Shown: one piece after another, positions 22,901 through 34,791 of the stretch | Numbering within the stretch: position 1 is the first letter of the stretch | How the letters are laid out: each line of letters starts with the position of its first letter | Program-made: the position numbers and the translations under genes | Assembly: GCA_039621445.1 (NCBI GenBank) | Contig: CP154957.1 | Coordinates: forward strand, 38,534,654-38,598,653 | Direction: 5' to 3' | DNA from: Euglena gracilis | Taxonomy: Eukaryota; Euglenida; Euglenophyceae; Euglenales | DNA: 64,000 nucleotides | The notes under the pieces: generated by a model | The model's input: the letters and a program-made list of their open reading frames with translations, nothing else | What the model was told of the DNA's origin: nothing | Databases searched by the model: none

Positions 22901-25900
22901 ACCAAACCGTTTGGGGGGGCAAATCCCTTTTTTGTTGCTCAACTGTTCGAGGGCCCCAAAATAACAAAATCCCTTGTGTTACCAAACCGTTTTGGGGGGC
23001 AAATCCCTTTTTGTTGCTCAACTGTTCGAGGGCCCCAAAATAACAAAATCCCTTGTGTTACCAAACCGTTTTGGGGGGCAAATCCCTTTTTGTTGCTCAA
23101 CCATGCGAGGGCCCCAAAATAACAAAATCCCTTGTGTTACCAAACCGTTTTGGGGGGCAAATCCCTTTTTGTTGCTCAACTGTTCGAGGGCCCCAAAATA
23201 ACAAAATCCCTTGTGTTACCAAACCGTTTTGGGGGCCAATTCCTTTTTGTTGCTCAACTGTTCGAGGGCCCCAAAATAACAAAATCCCTTGTGTTACCAA
23301 ACCGTTTTGGGGGGCAAATCCCTTTTTGTTGCTCAACTGTCCGAGGGCCCCAAAATAACAAAATCCCTTGTGTTACCAAACCGTTTTGGGGGGCAAATCC
23401 CTTTTTGTTGCTCAACTGTTCGAGGGCCCCAAAATAACAAAATCCCTTGTGCTACCAAACCGTTTTGGGGGGCAAATCCCTTTTTGTTGCTCAACCATTC
23501 GAGGGCCCCAAAATAACAAAATCCCTTGTGTTACCAAACCGTTTTGGGGGGCAAATCCCTTTTTGTTGGCTCAACTGTTCGAGGGCCCCAAAATAACAAA
23601 ATCCCTTGTGTTACCAAACCGTTTTGGGGGGCAAATCCCTTTTTGTTGCTCAACTGTTCGAGGGCCCCAAAATAACAAAATCCCTTGTGTTACCAAACCG
23701 GTTTTGGGGGGCAAATCCCTTTTTGTTGCTCAACTGTTCGAGGGCCCCAAAATAACAAAATCCCTTGTGTTACCAAACCGGTTTGGGGGGCAAATCCCTT
23801 TTTGTTGCTCAACTGTTCGAGGGCCCCAAAATAACAAAATCCCTTGTGTTACCAAACCGGTTTGGGGGGCAAATCCCTTTTTGTTGCTCAACTGTTCGAG
23901 GGCCCCAAAATAACAAAATCCCTTGTGTTACCAAACCGGTTTGGGGGGCAAATCCCTTTTTGTTGCTCAACTGTTCGAGGGCCCCAAAATAACAAAATCC
24001 CTTGTGTTACCAAACCGTTTTGGGGGGCAAATCCCTTTTTGTTGCTCAACTGTTCGAGGGCCCCAAAATAACAAAATCCCTTGTGTTACCAAACCCCTTT
24101 TTGTTGCTCAACTGTTCGAGGGCCCCAAAATAACAAAATCCCTTGTGTTACCAAACCGGTTTGGGGGGCAAATCCCTTTTTGTTGCTCAACTGTTCGAGG
24201 GCCCCAAAATAACAAAATCCCTTGTGTTACCAAACCGGTTTGGGGGGCAAATCCCTTTTTGTTGCTCAACTGTTCGAGGGCCCCAAAATAACAAAATCCC
24301 TTGTGTTACCAAACCGTTTTGGGGGGCAAATCCCTTTTTGTTGCTCAACTGTTCGAGGGCCCCAAAATAACAAAATCCCTTGTGTTACCAAACCGGTTTT
24401 GGGGGGCAAATCCCTTTTTGTTGCTCAACTGTTCGAGGGCCCCAAAATAACAAAATCCCTTGTGTTACCAAACCGGTTTTGGGGGGCAAATCCCTTTTTG
24501 TTGCTCAACTGTTCGAGGGCCCCAAAATAACAAAATCCCTTGTGTTACCAAACCGTTTTGGGGGGCAAATCCCTTTTTGTTGCTCAACTGTTCGAGGGCC
24601 CCAAAATAACAAAATCCCTTGTGTTACCAAACCGTTTGGGGGGCAAATCCCTTTTTGTTGCTCAACTGTTCGAGGGCCCCAAAATAACAAAATCCCTTGT
24701 GTTACCAAACCGTTTTGGGGGGCAAATCCCTTTTTGTTGCTCAACTGTTCGAGGGCCCCAAAATAACAAAATCCCTTGTGTTACCAAACCCCTTTTTGTT
24801 GCTCAACTGTTCGAGGGCCCCAAAATAACAAAATCCCTTGTGTTACCAAACCGTTTTGGGGGGCAAATCCCTTTTTGTTGCTCAACTGTTCGAGGGCCCC
24901 AAAATAACAAAATCCCTTGTGTTACCAAACCGTTTAGGGGGCCAAATCCCTTTTTGTTGCTCAACTGTTCCAGGGCCCCAAAATAACAAAATCCCTTGTG
25001 TTACCAAACCGTTTTGGGGGGCAAATCCCTTTTTGTTGCTCAACTGTTCGAGGGCCCCAAAATAACAAAATCCCTTGTGTTACCAAACCGTTTTGGGGGG
25101 CAAATCCCTTTTTGTTGCTCAACTGTTCGAGGGCCCCAAAATAACAAAATCCCTTGTGTTACCAAACCGGTTTGGGGGGCAAATCCCTTTTTGTTGCTCA
25201 ACTGTTCGAGGGCCCCAAAATAACAAAATCCCTTGTGTTACCAAACCGTGTTGGGGGCAAATCCCTTTTTGTTGCTCAACTGTTCGAGGGCCCCAAAATA
25301 ACAAAATCCCTTGTGTTACCAAACCGTTTTGGGGGGCAAATCCCTTTTTGTTGCTCAACTGTTCGAGGGCCCCAAAATAACAAAATCCCTTGTGTTACCA
25401 AACCGTTTGGGGGGCAAATCCCTTTTTGTTGCTCAACTGTTCGAGGGCCCCAAAATAACAAAATCCCTTGTGTTACCAAACCGTTTTGGGGGGCAAATCC
25501 CTTTTTGTTGCTCAACTGTTCGAGGGCCCCAAAATAACAAAATCCCTTGTGTTACCAAACCGTTTTGGGGGGCAAATCCCTTTTTGTTGCTCAACTGTTC
25601 GAGGGCCCCAAAATAACAAAATCCCTTGTGTTACCAAACCGTTTTGGGGGGCAAATCCCTTTTTGTTGCTCAACTGTTCGAGGGCCTCAAAATAACAAAA
25701 TCCCTTGTGTTACCAAACCGGTTTTGGGGGGCAAATCCCTTTTTGTTGCTCAACTGTTCGAGGGCCCCAAAATAACAAAATCCCTTGTGTTACCAAACCG
25801 TTTTGGGGGGCAAATCCCTTTTTGTTGCTCAACTGTTCGAGGGCCCCAAAATAACAAAATCCCTTGTGTTACCAAACCGTTTTGGGGGGCAAATCCCTTT

Positions 25901-28900
25901 TTGTTGCTCAACTGTTCGAGGGCCCCAAAATAACAAAATCCCTTGTGTTACCAAACCGGTTTGGGGGGCAAATCCCTTTTTGTTGCTCAACTGTTCGAGG
26001 GCCCCAAAATAACAAAATCCCTTGTGTTACCAAACCGTTTTGGGGGGCAAATCCCTTTTTGTTGCTCAACTGTTCGAGGGCCCCAAAATAACAAAATCCC
26101 TTGTGTTACCAAACCGGTTTTGGGGGGCAAATCCCTTTTTGTTGCTCAACTGTTCGAGGGCCCCAAAATAACAAAATCCCTTGTGTTACCAAACCGGTTT
26201 GGGGGGCAAATCCCTTTTTGTTGCTCAACTGTTCGAGGGCCCCAAAATAACAAAATCCCTTGTGTTACCAAACCGGTTTTGGGGGCAAATCCCTTTTTGT
26301 TGCTCAACTGTTCGAGGGCCCCAAAATAACAAAATCCCTTGTGTTACCAAACCCCTTTTTGTTGCTCAACTGTTCCAGAGCCCCAAAATAACAAAATCCC
26401 TTGTGTTACCAAACCGGTTTGGGGGGCAAATCCCTTTTTGTTGCTCAACTGTTCGAGGGCCCCAAAATAACAAAATCCCTTGTGTTACCAAACCGGTTTG
26501 GGGGGCAAATCCCTTTTTGTTGCTCAACTGTTCGAGGGCCCCAAAATAACAAAATCCCTTGTGTTACCAAACCGGTTTGGGGGGCAAATCCCTTTTTGTT
26601 GCTCAACTGTTCGAGGGCCCCAAAATAACAAAATCCCTTGTGTTACCAAACCGTTTTGGGGGGCAAATCCCTTTTTGTTGCTCAACTGTTCGAGGGCCCC
26701 AAAATAACAAAATCCCTTGTGTTACCAAACCGTTTTGGGGGGCAAATCCCTTTTTGTTGCTCAACTGTTCGAGGGCCCCAAAATAACAAAATCCCTTGTG
26801 TTACCAAACCCCTTTTTGTTGCTCAACTGTTCGAGGGCCCCAAAATAACAAAATCCCTTGTGTTACCAAACCGTTTTGGGGGGCAAATCCCTTTTTGTTG
26901 CTCAACTGTTCGAGGGCCCCAAAATAACAAAATCCCTTGTGTTACCAAACCGTTTGGGGGGCAAATCCCTTTTTGTTTAGCAACTGGTCGACGGCCCCAA
27001 AATAACAAAATCCCTTGTGTTACCAAATCCGTTTGGGGGGCAAATCCCTTTTTGTTGCTCAACTGTTCGAGGGCCCCAAAATAACAAAATCCCTTGTGTT
27101 ACCAAACCGGTTTGGGGGGCAAATCCCTTTTTGTTGCTCAACTGTTCGAGGGCCCCAAAATAACAAAATCCCTTGTGTTACCAAACCGGTTTGGGGGGCA
27201 AATCCCTTTTTGTTGCTCAACTGTTCGAGGGCCCCAAAATAACAAAATCCCTTGTGTTACCAAACCGGTTTGGGGGGCAAATCCCTTTTTGTTGCTCAAC
27301 TGTTCGAGGGCCCCAAAATAACAAAATCCCTTGTGTTACCAAACCGGTTTGGGGGGCAAATCCCTTTTTGTTGCTCAACTGTTCGAGGGCCCCAAAATAA
27401 CAAAATCCCTTGTGTTACCAAACCGTTTTGGGGGGCAAATCCCTTTTTGTTGCTCAACTGTTCGAGGGCCCCAAAATAACAAAATCCCTTGTGTTACCAA
27501 ACCGTTTGGGGGGCAAATCCCTTTTTGTTGCTCAACTGTTCGAGGGCCCCAAAATAACAAAATCCCTTGTGTTACCAAACCGGTTTGGGGGGCAAATCCC
27601 TTTTTGTTGCTCAACTGTTCGAGGGCCCCAAAATAACAAAATCCCTTGTGTTACCAAACCGGTTTGCGGGGCAAATCCCTTTTTGTTGCTCAACTGTTTG
27701 AGGGAACTGTTCGAGGGCCCCAAAATAACAAAATCCCTTGTGTTACCAAACCGTTTTGGGGGGCAAATCCCTTTTTGTTGCTCAACTGTTCGAGGGCCCC
27801 AAAATAACAAAATCCCTTGTGTTACCAAACCGTTTTGGGGGGCAAATCCCTTTTTGTTGCTCAACTGTTCGAGGGCCCCAAAATAACAAAATCCCTTGTG
27901 TTACCAAACCGTTTTGGGGGGCAAATCCCTTTTTGTTGCTCAACTGTTCGGTGCCCCCAAAATAACAAAATCCCTTGTGTTACCAATCCGTTTTGGGGGG
28001 CAAATCCCTTTTTGTTGCTCAACTGTTCGAGGGCCCCAAAATAACAAAATCCCTTGTGTTACCAAACCGTTTTGGGGGGCAAATCCCTTTTTGTTGCTCA
28101 ACTGTTCGAGGGCCCCAAAATAACAAAATCCCTTGTGTTACCAAACCGGTTTTGGGGGGCAAATCCCTTTTTGTTGCTCAACTGTTCGAGGGCCCCAAAA
28201 TAACAAAATCCCTTGTGTTACCAAACCGGTTTGGGGGGCAAATCCCTTTTTGTTGCTCAACTGTTCGAGGGCCCCAAAATAACAAAATCCCTTGTGTTAC
28301 CAAACCGTTTTGGGGGCAAATCCCTTTTTGTTGCTCAACTGTTCGAGGGCCCCAAAATAACAAAATCCCTTGTGTTACCAAACCGGTTTGGGGGGCAAAT
28401 CCCTTTTTGTTGCTCAACTGTTCGAGGGCCCCAAAATAACAAAATCCCTTGTGTTACCAAACCGTGTGGTGGGCAAATCCCTTTTTGTTGCTCAACTGTT
28501 CGAGGGCCCCAAAATAACAAAATCCCTTGTGTTACCAAACCGGTTTGGGGTCAAATCCCTTTTTGTTGCTCAACTGTTCGAGGGCCCCAAAATAACAAAA
28601 TCCCTTGTGTTACCAAACCGGTTTGGGGGGCAAATCCCTTTTTGTTGCTCAACTGTTCGAGGGCCCCAAAATAACAAAATCCCTTGTGTTACCAAACCGT
28701 TTTGGGGGGCAAATCCCTTTTTGTTGCTCAACTGTTCGAGGGCCCCAAAATAACAAAATCCCTTGTGTTACCAAACCGGTTTGGGGGGCAAATCCCTTTT
28801 TGTTGCTCAACTGTTCGAGGGCCCCAAAATAACAAAATCCCTTGTGTTACCAAACCGGTTTGGGGGGCAAATCCCTTTTTGTTGCTCAACTGTTCGAGGG

Positions 28901-30262
28901 CCCCAAAATAACAAAATCCCTTGTGTTACCAAACCGTTTTGGGGGGCAAATCCCTTTTTGTTGCTCAACTGTTCGAGGGCCCCAAAATAACAAAATCCCT
29001 TGTGTTACCAAACCGTTTTGGGGGGCAAATCCCTTTTTGTTGCTCAACTGTTCGAGGGCCCCAAAATAACAAAATCCCTTGTGTTACCAAACCGGTTGGG
29101 GGGCAAATCCCTTTTTGTTGCTCAACTGTTCGAGGGCCCCAAAATAACAAAATCCCTTGTGTTACCAAACCGTTTGGGGGGCAAATCCCTTTTTGTTGCT
29201 CAACTGTTCGAGGGCCCCAAAATAACAAAATCCCTTGTGTTACCAAACCGTTTTGGGGGGCAAATCCCTTTTTGTTGCTCAACTGTTCGAGGGCCCCAAA
29301 ATAACAAAATCCCTTGTGTTACCAAACCGTTTGGGGGGGCAAATCCCTTTTTGTTGCTCAACTGTTCGAGGGCCCCAAAATAACAAAATCCCTTGTGTTA
29401 CCAAACCGTTTTGGGGGGCAAATCCCTTTTGTTGCTCAACTGTTCGAGGGCCCCAAAATAACAAAATCCCTTGTGTTACCAAACCGGTTTGGGGGGCAAA
29501 TCCCTTTTTGTTGCTCAACTGTTCGAGGGCCCCAAAATAACAAAATCCCTTGTGTTACCAAACCGTTTTGGGGGGCAAATCCCTTTTTGTTGCTCAACTG
29601 TTCGAGGGCCCCAAAATAACAAAATCCCTTGTGTTACCAAACCGTTTTGGGGGGCAAATCCCTTTTTGTTGCTCAACTGTTCGAGGGCCCCAAAATAACA
29701 AAATCCCTTGTGTTACAAAACCCTTTTTGTTGCTCAACTGTTCGAGGGCCCCAAAATAACAAAATCCCTTGTGTTACCAAACCGTTTGGGGGGGCAAATC
29801 CCTTTTTGTTGCTCAACTGTTCGAGGGCCCCAAAATAACAAAATCCCTTGTGTTACCAAACCGTTTGGGGGGCAAATCCCTTTTTGTTGCTCAACTGTTC
29901 GAGGGCCCCAAAATAACAAAATCCCTTGTGTTACCAAACCGTTTTGGGGGGCAAATCCCTTTTTGTTGCTCAACTGTTCGAGGGCCCCAAAATAACAAAA
30001 TCCCTTGTGTTACCAAACCGGTTTGGGGGGCAAATCCCTTTTTGTTGCTCAACTGTTCGAGGGCCCCAAAATAACAAAATCCCTTGTGTTACCAAACCGT
30101 TTGGGGGGGCAAATCCCTTTTTGTTGCTCAACTGTTCGAGGGCCCCAAAATAACAAAATCCCTTGTGTTACCAAACCGTTTTGGGGGGCAAATCCCTTTT
30201 TGTTGCTCAACTGTTCGAGGGCCCCAAAATAACAAAATCCCTTGGTTTACCAAACCGTTTTT
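13914..30262 (+). repeat. 79-bp satellite array, main block (about 207 units, 16.3 kb)
   Basis: Head-to-tail units begin GGGCCCCAAAATAACAAAAT, then CCCTTGTGTTACCAAACCG, then TTTTGGGGGGCAAATCCC, TTTTTGTTGCTCAACTGTTC. Two main variants differ at CCGGTTTGG (type A, making the perfect palindrome CCAAACCGGTTTGG) and CCGTTTTGG (type B). Type B is nearly pure from about 20.8 to 23.7 kb. A shortened unit (for example 14107, 15347, 16590, 18042, 20340) lacks the G-run section and often carries TTCCAG instead of TTCGAG. The period is not a multiple of three, so all + frames are read in turn. The only stop in the + frame is a TAA about once per 237 bases. The many short ORFs are not genes. Confidence 0.97.
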
Positions 30263-30289
30263 GTGTCCCGTCTCCCCCTACCCTCTAAC

Positions 30290-31075
30290 CCACGGTCCCC
30301 GCTTGGAAAGGGGGGGGTCGCGGTTATGGATTGGGGGGGTCGACCATGGTCGCCCCCTCGGAAGGGGGGGTCGCGGTTATGGAGTGGGGGGGTCGACCAT
30401 GCTCACCCCCTCGGAAGGGGGGGTCGCGGTTATGGGGTGGGGGGGTCGACCATGGTCGCCCCCTGGGATGGGGGGGGGGGGGTTATGCAGGGGGGGGGTC
30501 GACTATGGTCGCCCCTTGGAAAGGGGGGTCGCGGTTATGCAGTGGGGGGGTCGACCATGGTCGCCCCTTGGAAGGGGGGGTCGCGGTTATGGGGTGGGGG
30601 GGTCGACCATGGTCGCCCCTTGGAAGGGGGTTGGCGGTTATGGGGTGGGGGGGTCGACCATGGTCGCCCCTTGGAAGGGGGGGTCGCGGTTATGGGGTGG
30701 GGGGGTCGACCATGGTCGCCCCTTGGAAGGGGGGGTCGCGGTTATGGGGTGGGGGGGTCGACCATGGTCGCCCCTTGGAAGGGGGGGTCGCGGTTATGGG
30801 GTGGGGGGGTCGACCATGGTCGCCCCTTGGATGGGGGGGTCGCGGTCATGGGGTGGGGGTGGTCGACCATGGTCGCCCCCCCTCGGAAGGGGGGGTTGCG
30901 GTTATGGAGTGGGGGTTGACCATGGTCGCTCTCGGTCGACCCCCACGACCGAGTTCAGCCAAACCTCGATCCACCCCCACTACCCCCCCCCCGACCAAGA
31001 GCGACCGAGAGCGACCGTGGGCCGACCATGGTCGAAGCCCACTACCCCCCCCCTAGGATATAGCAACCCCCCACC
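30290..31075 (+). repeat. 52-bp GC-rich minisatellite with tail, copy 1
   Basis: About twelve units of GGTCGACCATGGTCGCCCC, TTGGAAGGGGGGGTCGCGG, TTATGGGGTGGGG. It follows the satellite at once. From 30934 a non-repeated tail contains CTCGGTCGACCCCCAC, GACCGAGAGCGACCG and CCACTACCCCCCCCC. The same array and tail, in the same orientation, follow the inverted satellite at 45589-46305. Long frames across it (up to 417 codons) are a product of stop-free composition. Confidence 0.93.
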
Positions 31076-31084
31076 TAAAAGCCC

Positions 31085-31459
31085 TGGTGGGGTCAAGGTT
31101 ATTCAATTTGTTGATGAAAAATTCAAGTACAGAGAGTTCAAGCCAAGGCACAGTGCCTGGGATCTGAAGACATGCAGTACCCGGCAATGGCATACCCCCC
31201 CCCCTTTATTGTCCCACCGACCTGCCCCCAGGAGGCCCGACCGGACAATAAAGGGGGGGGGGACAATAAAGTGGTACCAAAGGAATTTCATTGCGGGCCA
31301 AAAAAAACCCCCGTCGGCCGGGGCCCAGGGACAATAAAGGGGGGGGGACAATAAAGGGGGGGGGTGGTACCAACCGTACAATCTGGATTAAGCAAAGAAA
31401 CGGGATTTGTTTGACACGCGAAACACCAGTCCAAAAATTCCATTGAAGACCAAATGTGC
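31085..31459 (+). pseudogene. unknown coding fragment interrupted by a TA element
   Basis: The frame reads VKVIQFVDEKFKYREFKPRH, then AWDLKTCSTRQWH up to 31194. The TA element at 31195-31367 follows, and without it the same frame would stay open for about 25 further codons (NRTIWIKQRNGICLTRE..) to a TGA at 31457. No family is recognised. Openness on both sides of the insertion suggests an exon. Confidence 0.35.
31195..31367. mobile_element. TA-flanked C-run element, TTTATTGTCC family
   Basis: The left end is TA then C10 and TTTATTGTCCC; the right end is GGACAATAAAG, a G9 run, TGG and TA. An internal copy of the terminal motif (GGACAATAAAGTGGTACC) sits in the middle. The length is 173 bp with TA at 31193-31194 and 31368-31369. 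No coding capacity. Confidence 0.85.
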
Positions 31460-31569
31460 CACTGAAGAAAGACATGATAAACAAACACAGGCAAACGCCG
31501 GAGACATAAAAGGAAGGCAGCAAGAAGTCTCCAGACGTCGGCTTCACCGAGAGTGGCCACAACAAAACT

Positions 31570-31930
31570 CCCTTGCTCTCCCTGAGCGACCCAAGAAGGG
31601 ATCTAGGGATGCAGCAAGAAGTGATATACAAAAGTACTGTTCAACACATATACAAAGAGACCGAAAAGGGCGAGGACAGGGAACAAGGACTGCTCAAAGA
31701 TGTGGTGTACAAAGATCTCACACAAGTCAAAAATTGGGTTCATTTTGGAATTCCTCGAAAGAAAGGCGAGGACAAGGAACAAGGACTGCTCAAAAGATGT
31801 GTTGTACAAAGATCTCACACAATGCCCAACCACCGGTACTCAACTTGTGGGACCCGAAGATGTCCAAAAGTCCAAAAGTCGAGGACATGGGACAAGGACT
31901 CTCTCTCACCCTCGCACCACACATGTACTT
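31570..31930. repeat. tandem repeat of about 94 bp, 2-3 units
   Basis: GCGAGGACAGGGAACAAGGA and TACAAAGATCTCACACAA occur at 31669-31725 and again at 31766-31822, with a partial third copy near 31878. No coding role seen. Confidence 0.65.
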
Positions 31931-31948
31931 CACAAGAAAGAGCGTGTC

Positions 31949-32194
31949 CTAGCGCGAGAGTGGTCCTAGCGCCACCATGGTCCCCATCCCTGCGTTCACT
32001 GCAACAACTTTGTACGCCTTGTGAGTGTAAAATATCTCACCCACCATGGACTTCGGCTTCAGTGTCTGAAGGTTAAACAGAGCATCCTGGACGGCATTGT
32101 GTCTGTTGGCGAAGTTGTTCCGGATGCAGCACATCTCATGGTCGCCGTGCACGTCAGTGAGCAGCCCGCGCATGTCGCGGCTTGAAACCGGCAT
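31949..32194 (-). CDS. unknown small ORF or exon
   Basis: The minus strand from an ATG at 32194, just after a TTTTTGGGTCCCCCAG acceptor-like site, reads RGLLTDVHGDHEMCCIRNNF and later GEIFYTHKAYKVVAVNAGMG, ending at TAG. The composition is protein-like, unlike the surrounding repeats. No domain is recognised. It could be an exon, a fragment of a retroelement, or chance. Confidence 0.3.
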   Translation of the reverse strand: MPVSSRDMRGLLTDVHGDHEMCCIRNNFANRHNAVQDALFNLQTLKPKSMVGEIFYTHKAYKVVAVNAGMGTMVALGPLSR

Positions 32195-32384
32195 CTGGGG
32201 GACCCAAAAATAAAAAGTGCCAAAAAGTGTCCAAAAGGGTTTGTAGACAGGTGGCAATCATATTTGAGCAGTTTTTGGGTGGTCTTGGGCCAAAAATTTG
32301 GGGTTTTTGAAGAAAAATTTCCTTTTGGCTAATTTTGGAGAATTTCTGAAATAGAATACCACGCAGTATGGCAGAAATCTAAGG

Positions 32385-32500
32385 CCATCTGCTGAAAGCA
32401 CTTGAGAAGAGCTTTCGATCGATGGGCAACATCGCAGCTGAAAAGTGGAATTTCAGATATGCAAATGGGGGTTGAAAAATGCGGAAAATTGCGATCGCTG
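32385..32500 (+). repeat. AAGAGCTTTCGATCGA repeat, copy 1
   Basis: TTGAGAAGAGCTTTCGATCG then ATGGGCAAC. The same core occurs at 34257-34285, 41918-41945 and 42199-42227 in otherwise different sequence. Confidence 0.6.
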
Positions 32501-32594
32501 ATTTTCATAACTGGCGTTTTTTATAAAAAAAACTTTTTTTTGTTTTTTATTAAAAAATGGGCAAAAAAACGGCAAAAAAAACAAAAGGGAAAAT

Positions 32595-32650
32595 GATGGG
32601 GGTGTTGGGGACGCGGGGGGGACGCGGGGGGGGACGCGGGGGCACCACCA
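32595..32650 (+). repeat. GGGGACGCGGGGG minisatellite
   Basis: Units of GGGGGGACGCGG in short tandem. Further tracts are at 33636-33684 on this strand and inverted at 36735-36770 and 36876-36925. Each is embedded next to a G- or C-run, like the other capped elements. Confidence 0.7.
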
Positions 32651-32767
32651 TTTTTTTTGAATTTTTTTTTTAAAAAATAGCAAAAAATGTGTTTTTTTTA
32701 ATATAAAAAAATAAATTGGCAAAAAAGGGTTGTTTTAAAATGCAGTTCTAAACGGCATTACCATCTA

Positions 32768-32897
32768 CCCTCACCACCCCCTCAAAGTGGCCACCCTCTA
32801 GGCTTTGTTGGACCCCAAAATGGCCACTCTGGGGGGGGGTCAGATTTTGGCCTTCGGCGCCAAAGTCGCCGAAGGGAAATGGCCACTTTGAGGGGGG
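32768..32897. mobile_element. TA-flanked C-run element, CAAAGTGGCC family, copy 1
   Basis: The left end is TA then CCCTCACCACCCCCTCAAAGTGG; the right end is GGCCACTTTGAGGGGGG then TA. The inside contains GGCCTTCGGCGCCAAAG. A larger relative is at 56529-56745. Confidence 0.7.
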
Positions 32898-32934
32898 TAA
32901 ACCAAAATCTGCCAAAACTTCTATTTCTACTTTT

Positions 32935-33110
32935 GGGGGTACTTGTTCGCCGTGTGCATCCCCAAAACCACGACCCCCAAACGGCAGATTCAAACCCTAA
33001 CCCTAATCCTAACCCTAATCAAGGTTGTCGGCTCGTTTTCTTTTGAAACAAAAAAACACAATTTTTTCTAAAAAAAAAACGTCATGGAGGGTTTGGGCGA
33101 AAAGTGCTTT
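32935..33110 (+). repeat. dispersed repeat carrying CCCTAA units
   Basis: ACTTGTTCGCCGTGTGCATC through CAAACGGCAGATTC is followed by AACCCTAACCCTAATCC and GGTTGTCGGC. The inverted copy at 46493-46672 has the same framework (TACTTGTTCGC, CCCCCAAACAGCAG, AACCCTAAATAGCCC, GGTTGACGGC). The telomere-like units therefore belong to a dispersed repeat. Confidence 0.65.
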
Positions 33111-33365
33111 TCTTTTTTTTAACAAAGCAGTGATTTTTCATCTCTGCATCCTTCGTAGTCTGCAAAGGATGCTGGCTTTCACAACTGTGACACCTTGCCA
33201 ACCACATGTTTTTATGAAGGGTCTGGAAAAACTGAGAGACGTCACTTTTTGATGACCCAAAAATGACTTTCAAACTTTTTCCTCAAAAAATGGCCATTTC
33301 GAAGGAAAAAGCTCAAACTTTGTTTTTCAAACAAATATATTCTTGTTTTTTTTGAAAAAAACGTC

Positions 33366-33470
33366 AACCCTGACCCTAACAATAAACCCAAACCCTAACC
33401 CAAACCCAATTCAATTTAGGGTTTGGGCCAGGGTTGGGGTTAGGGTAAGGGTTAGGTGGGGGTCGTAGGC
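33366..33470. repeat. degenerate telomere-like tract
   Basis: Mixed AACCCTAACC units turn into GGGTTAGGGTAAGGGTTAGG units after 33410, an inverted pair of short, degenerate tracts. Too short and interior for a telomere. Confidence 0.55.
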
Positions 33471-34204
33471 GGGGAGCAAACAAATATCGTTTTTTGCTGG
33501 GCAAGGATAAAATTTTGATTTCTCACTTGTTTTTGCAACGTTCTGTTTCTTTCTCCCCTCTTCATTTCATCACAGCAAGCATGCCGGGACAGTGCAGAAA
33601 AGCCTCTTCAAAAAAAGGACACCAAGCCACTTGGTGGGGACGCGGGGGGGACGCGGGGGGGGACGCGGGGGGGACGCGGGGGCACAACCCCCGATGGTCC
33701 AAATTTTGCCTTTGATCGCAAGGGTGAACCAATCTTAGCTCAAATGACTTGAAAACCAATACTTTTGGTTGTCTTCAACAAGAATGGTCAAAATAGGGCA
33801 TTTTTCTGCCATTTTGGCTTGAAACCATTCCAAACTAGGTCCTTTTTTGACAGAGCGCGGGAACAAAAGGCAAAATTTAACTATGCTTTTTGGTGTCTTT
33901 CTCTGACCGAGGATGGGCAAAAAAAGCTAAAATTAAAGGCAATTTTTTTTTGCCCTGGACCCTCAATGGCGTTTTTTTTTAAAAAAACATGTTTTTTTAT
34001 ATATAAAAAACGTGTTTTTTTTTGACTTAGTTTTAAACGAAGTGCCAGCTATGCTGATTTTGAGAGCGCTTTGCAATCTGGCTGAGTTCTGTGGGTACCA
34101 AGCGAAAGATGTTGGCGAGACCTTTCGTTTGATATGCAATATGCAACCTGACCTGTGGGATTTGACAAATTAGGATGTCAAATTTTGGAATACACGATCG
34201 CTGA
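33471..34204. other. no recognisable gene
   Basis: Contains the GGGGACGC minisatellite (33636-33684) after an ATG frame MPGQCRKASSKKGHQATWW of unknown nature, then AT-rich DNA with A/T runs at 33945-34022. Confidence 0.4.
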
Positions 34205-34510
34205 AAATAAGCGCTACGTGCATTATGGCCGAATCGTGTTGCCATCTGTCGAAAGCCCTTGAGAAGAGCTTTCAATTGATGGGTAACGTGGCTTCATACG
34301 TGTGGAATCTGCCATTTTTGACCGGCGGCCCACTTGGGCCAAAGTCGCCCAAAACTGCCGCAAACATGGGTGTTTTGGGCGAAACTGGCCGTGATTCCTC
34401 AGCCGCCGGTTCGGGCATGAAACCGGAGCCCCCTAGCCACGGTTTCAAAAACTGTGTCCCAGACGGGGGTGCTACCCCCGTGACCCCCCCCCCCGTGACC
34501 CGAGAATCGA
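34205..34510 (+). repeat. AAGAGCTTTC repeat copy 2 and CGGTTCGGGC fragment
   Basis: TTGAGAAGAGCTTTCAATTG then ATGGGTAAC at 34257-34285; CCGCCGGTTCGGGCATGAAA and ACTGTGTCCCAGACGG at 34398-34465 belong to the hairpin family; CCCCCGTGACCCCCC follows at 34478-34503. Confidence 0.55.
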
Positions 34511-34791
34511 GCCTTCAATTTTTATGCAAGGCATCAACCTTCATCACTTCAGCCTTCCTTTTCATCCATCCTTTCAGCCTGCTTTTTGATGTTGGTGGCA
34601 AATTGGGTCACTTTTCATCAAGGCTGGATTGAAGTTGTAAGTGAAGAACAGAGATTGAAGTTGAAGTGAAGTGAAGTTGAAGTTTTAGAAGTTCTTCACC
34701 ACTTCTCTTGATAACTGAAACTTTCCCATGCAGGTTTCACCATGACCGATGCACCCCCCACAAAGAAATTGTGCTTTGCAAAGGGGGAGTA

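Noticed and set aside
13914-30262. Dozens of 75-174-residue ORFs starting CYQTGLGGKSL or similar
   Set aside because: They are translations of the 79-bp satellite in rotating frames. Each recurs every unit and ends at the same TAA.
30084-31337. 417-codon ORF
   Set aside because: Fusion of satellite, 52-bp minisatellite and a short unknown fragment; only the last part may be coding.
32993-33470. Telomere or chromosome end
   Set aside because: CCCTAA units are few and degenerate, and the first tract belongs to a dispersed repeat with an inverted copy at 46.5 kb lacking most of the units.
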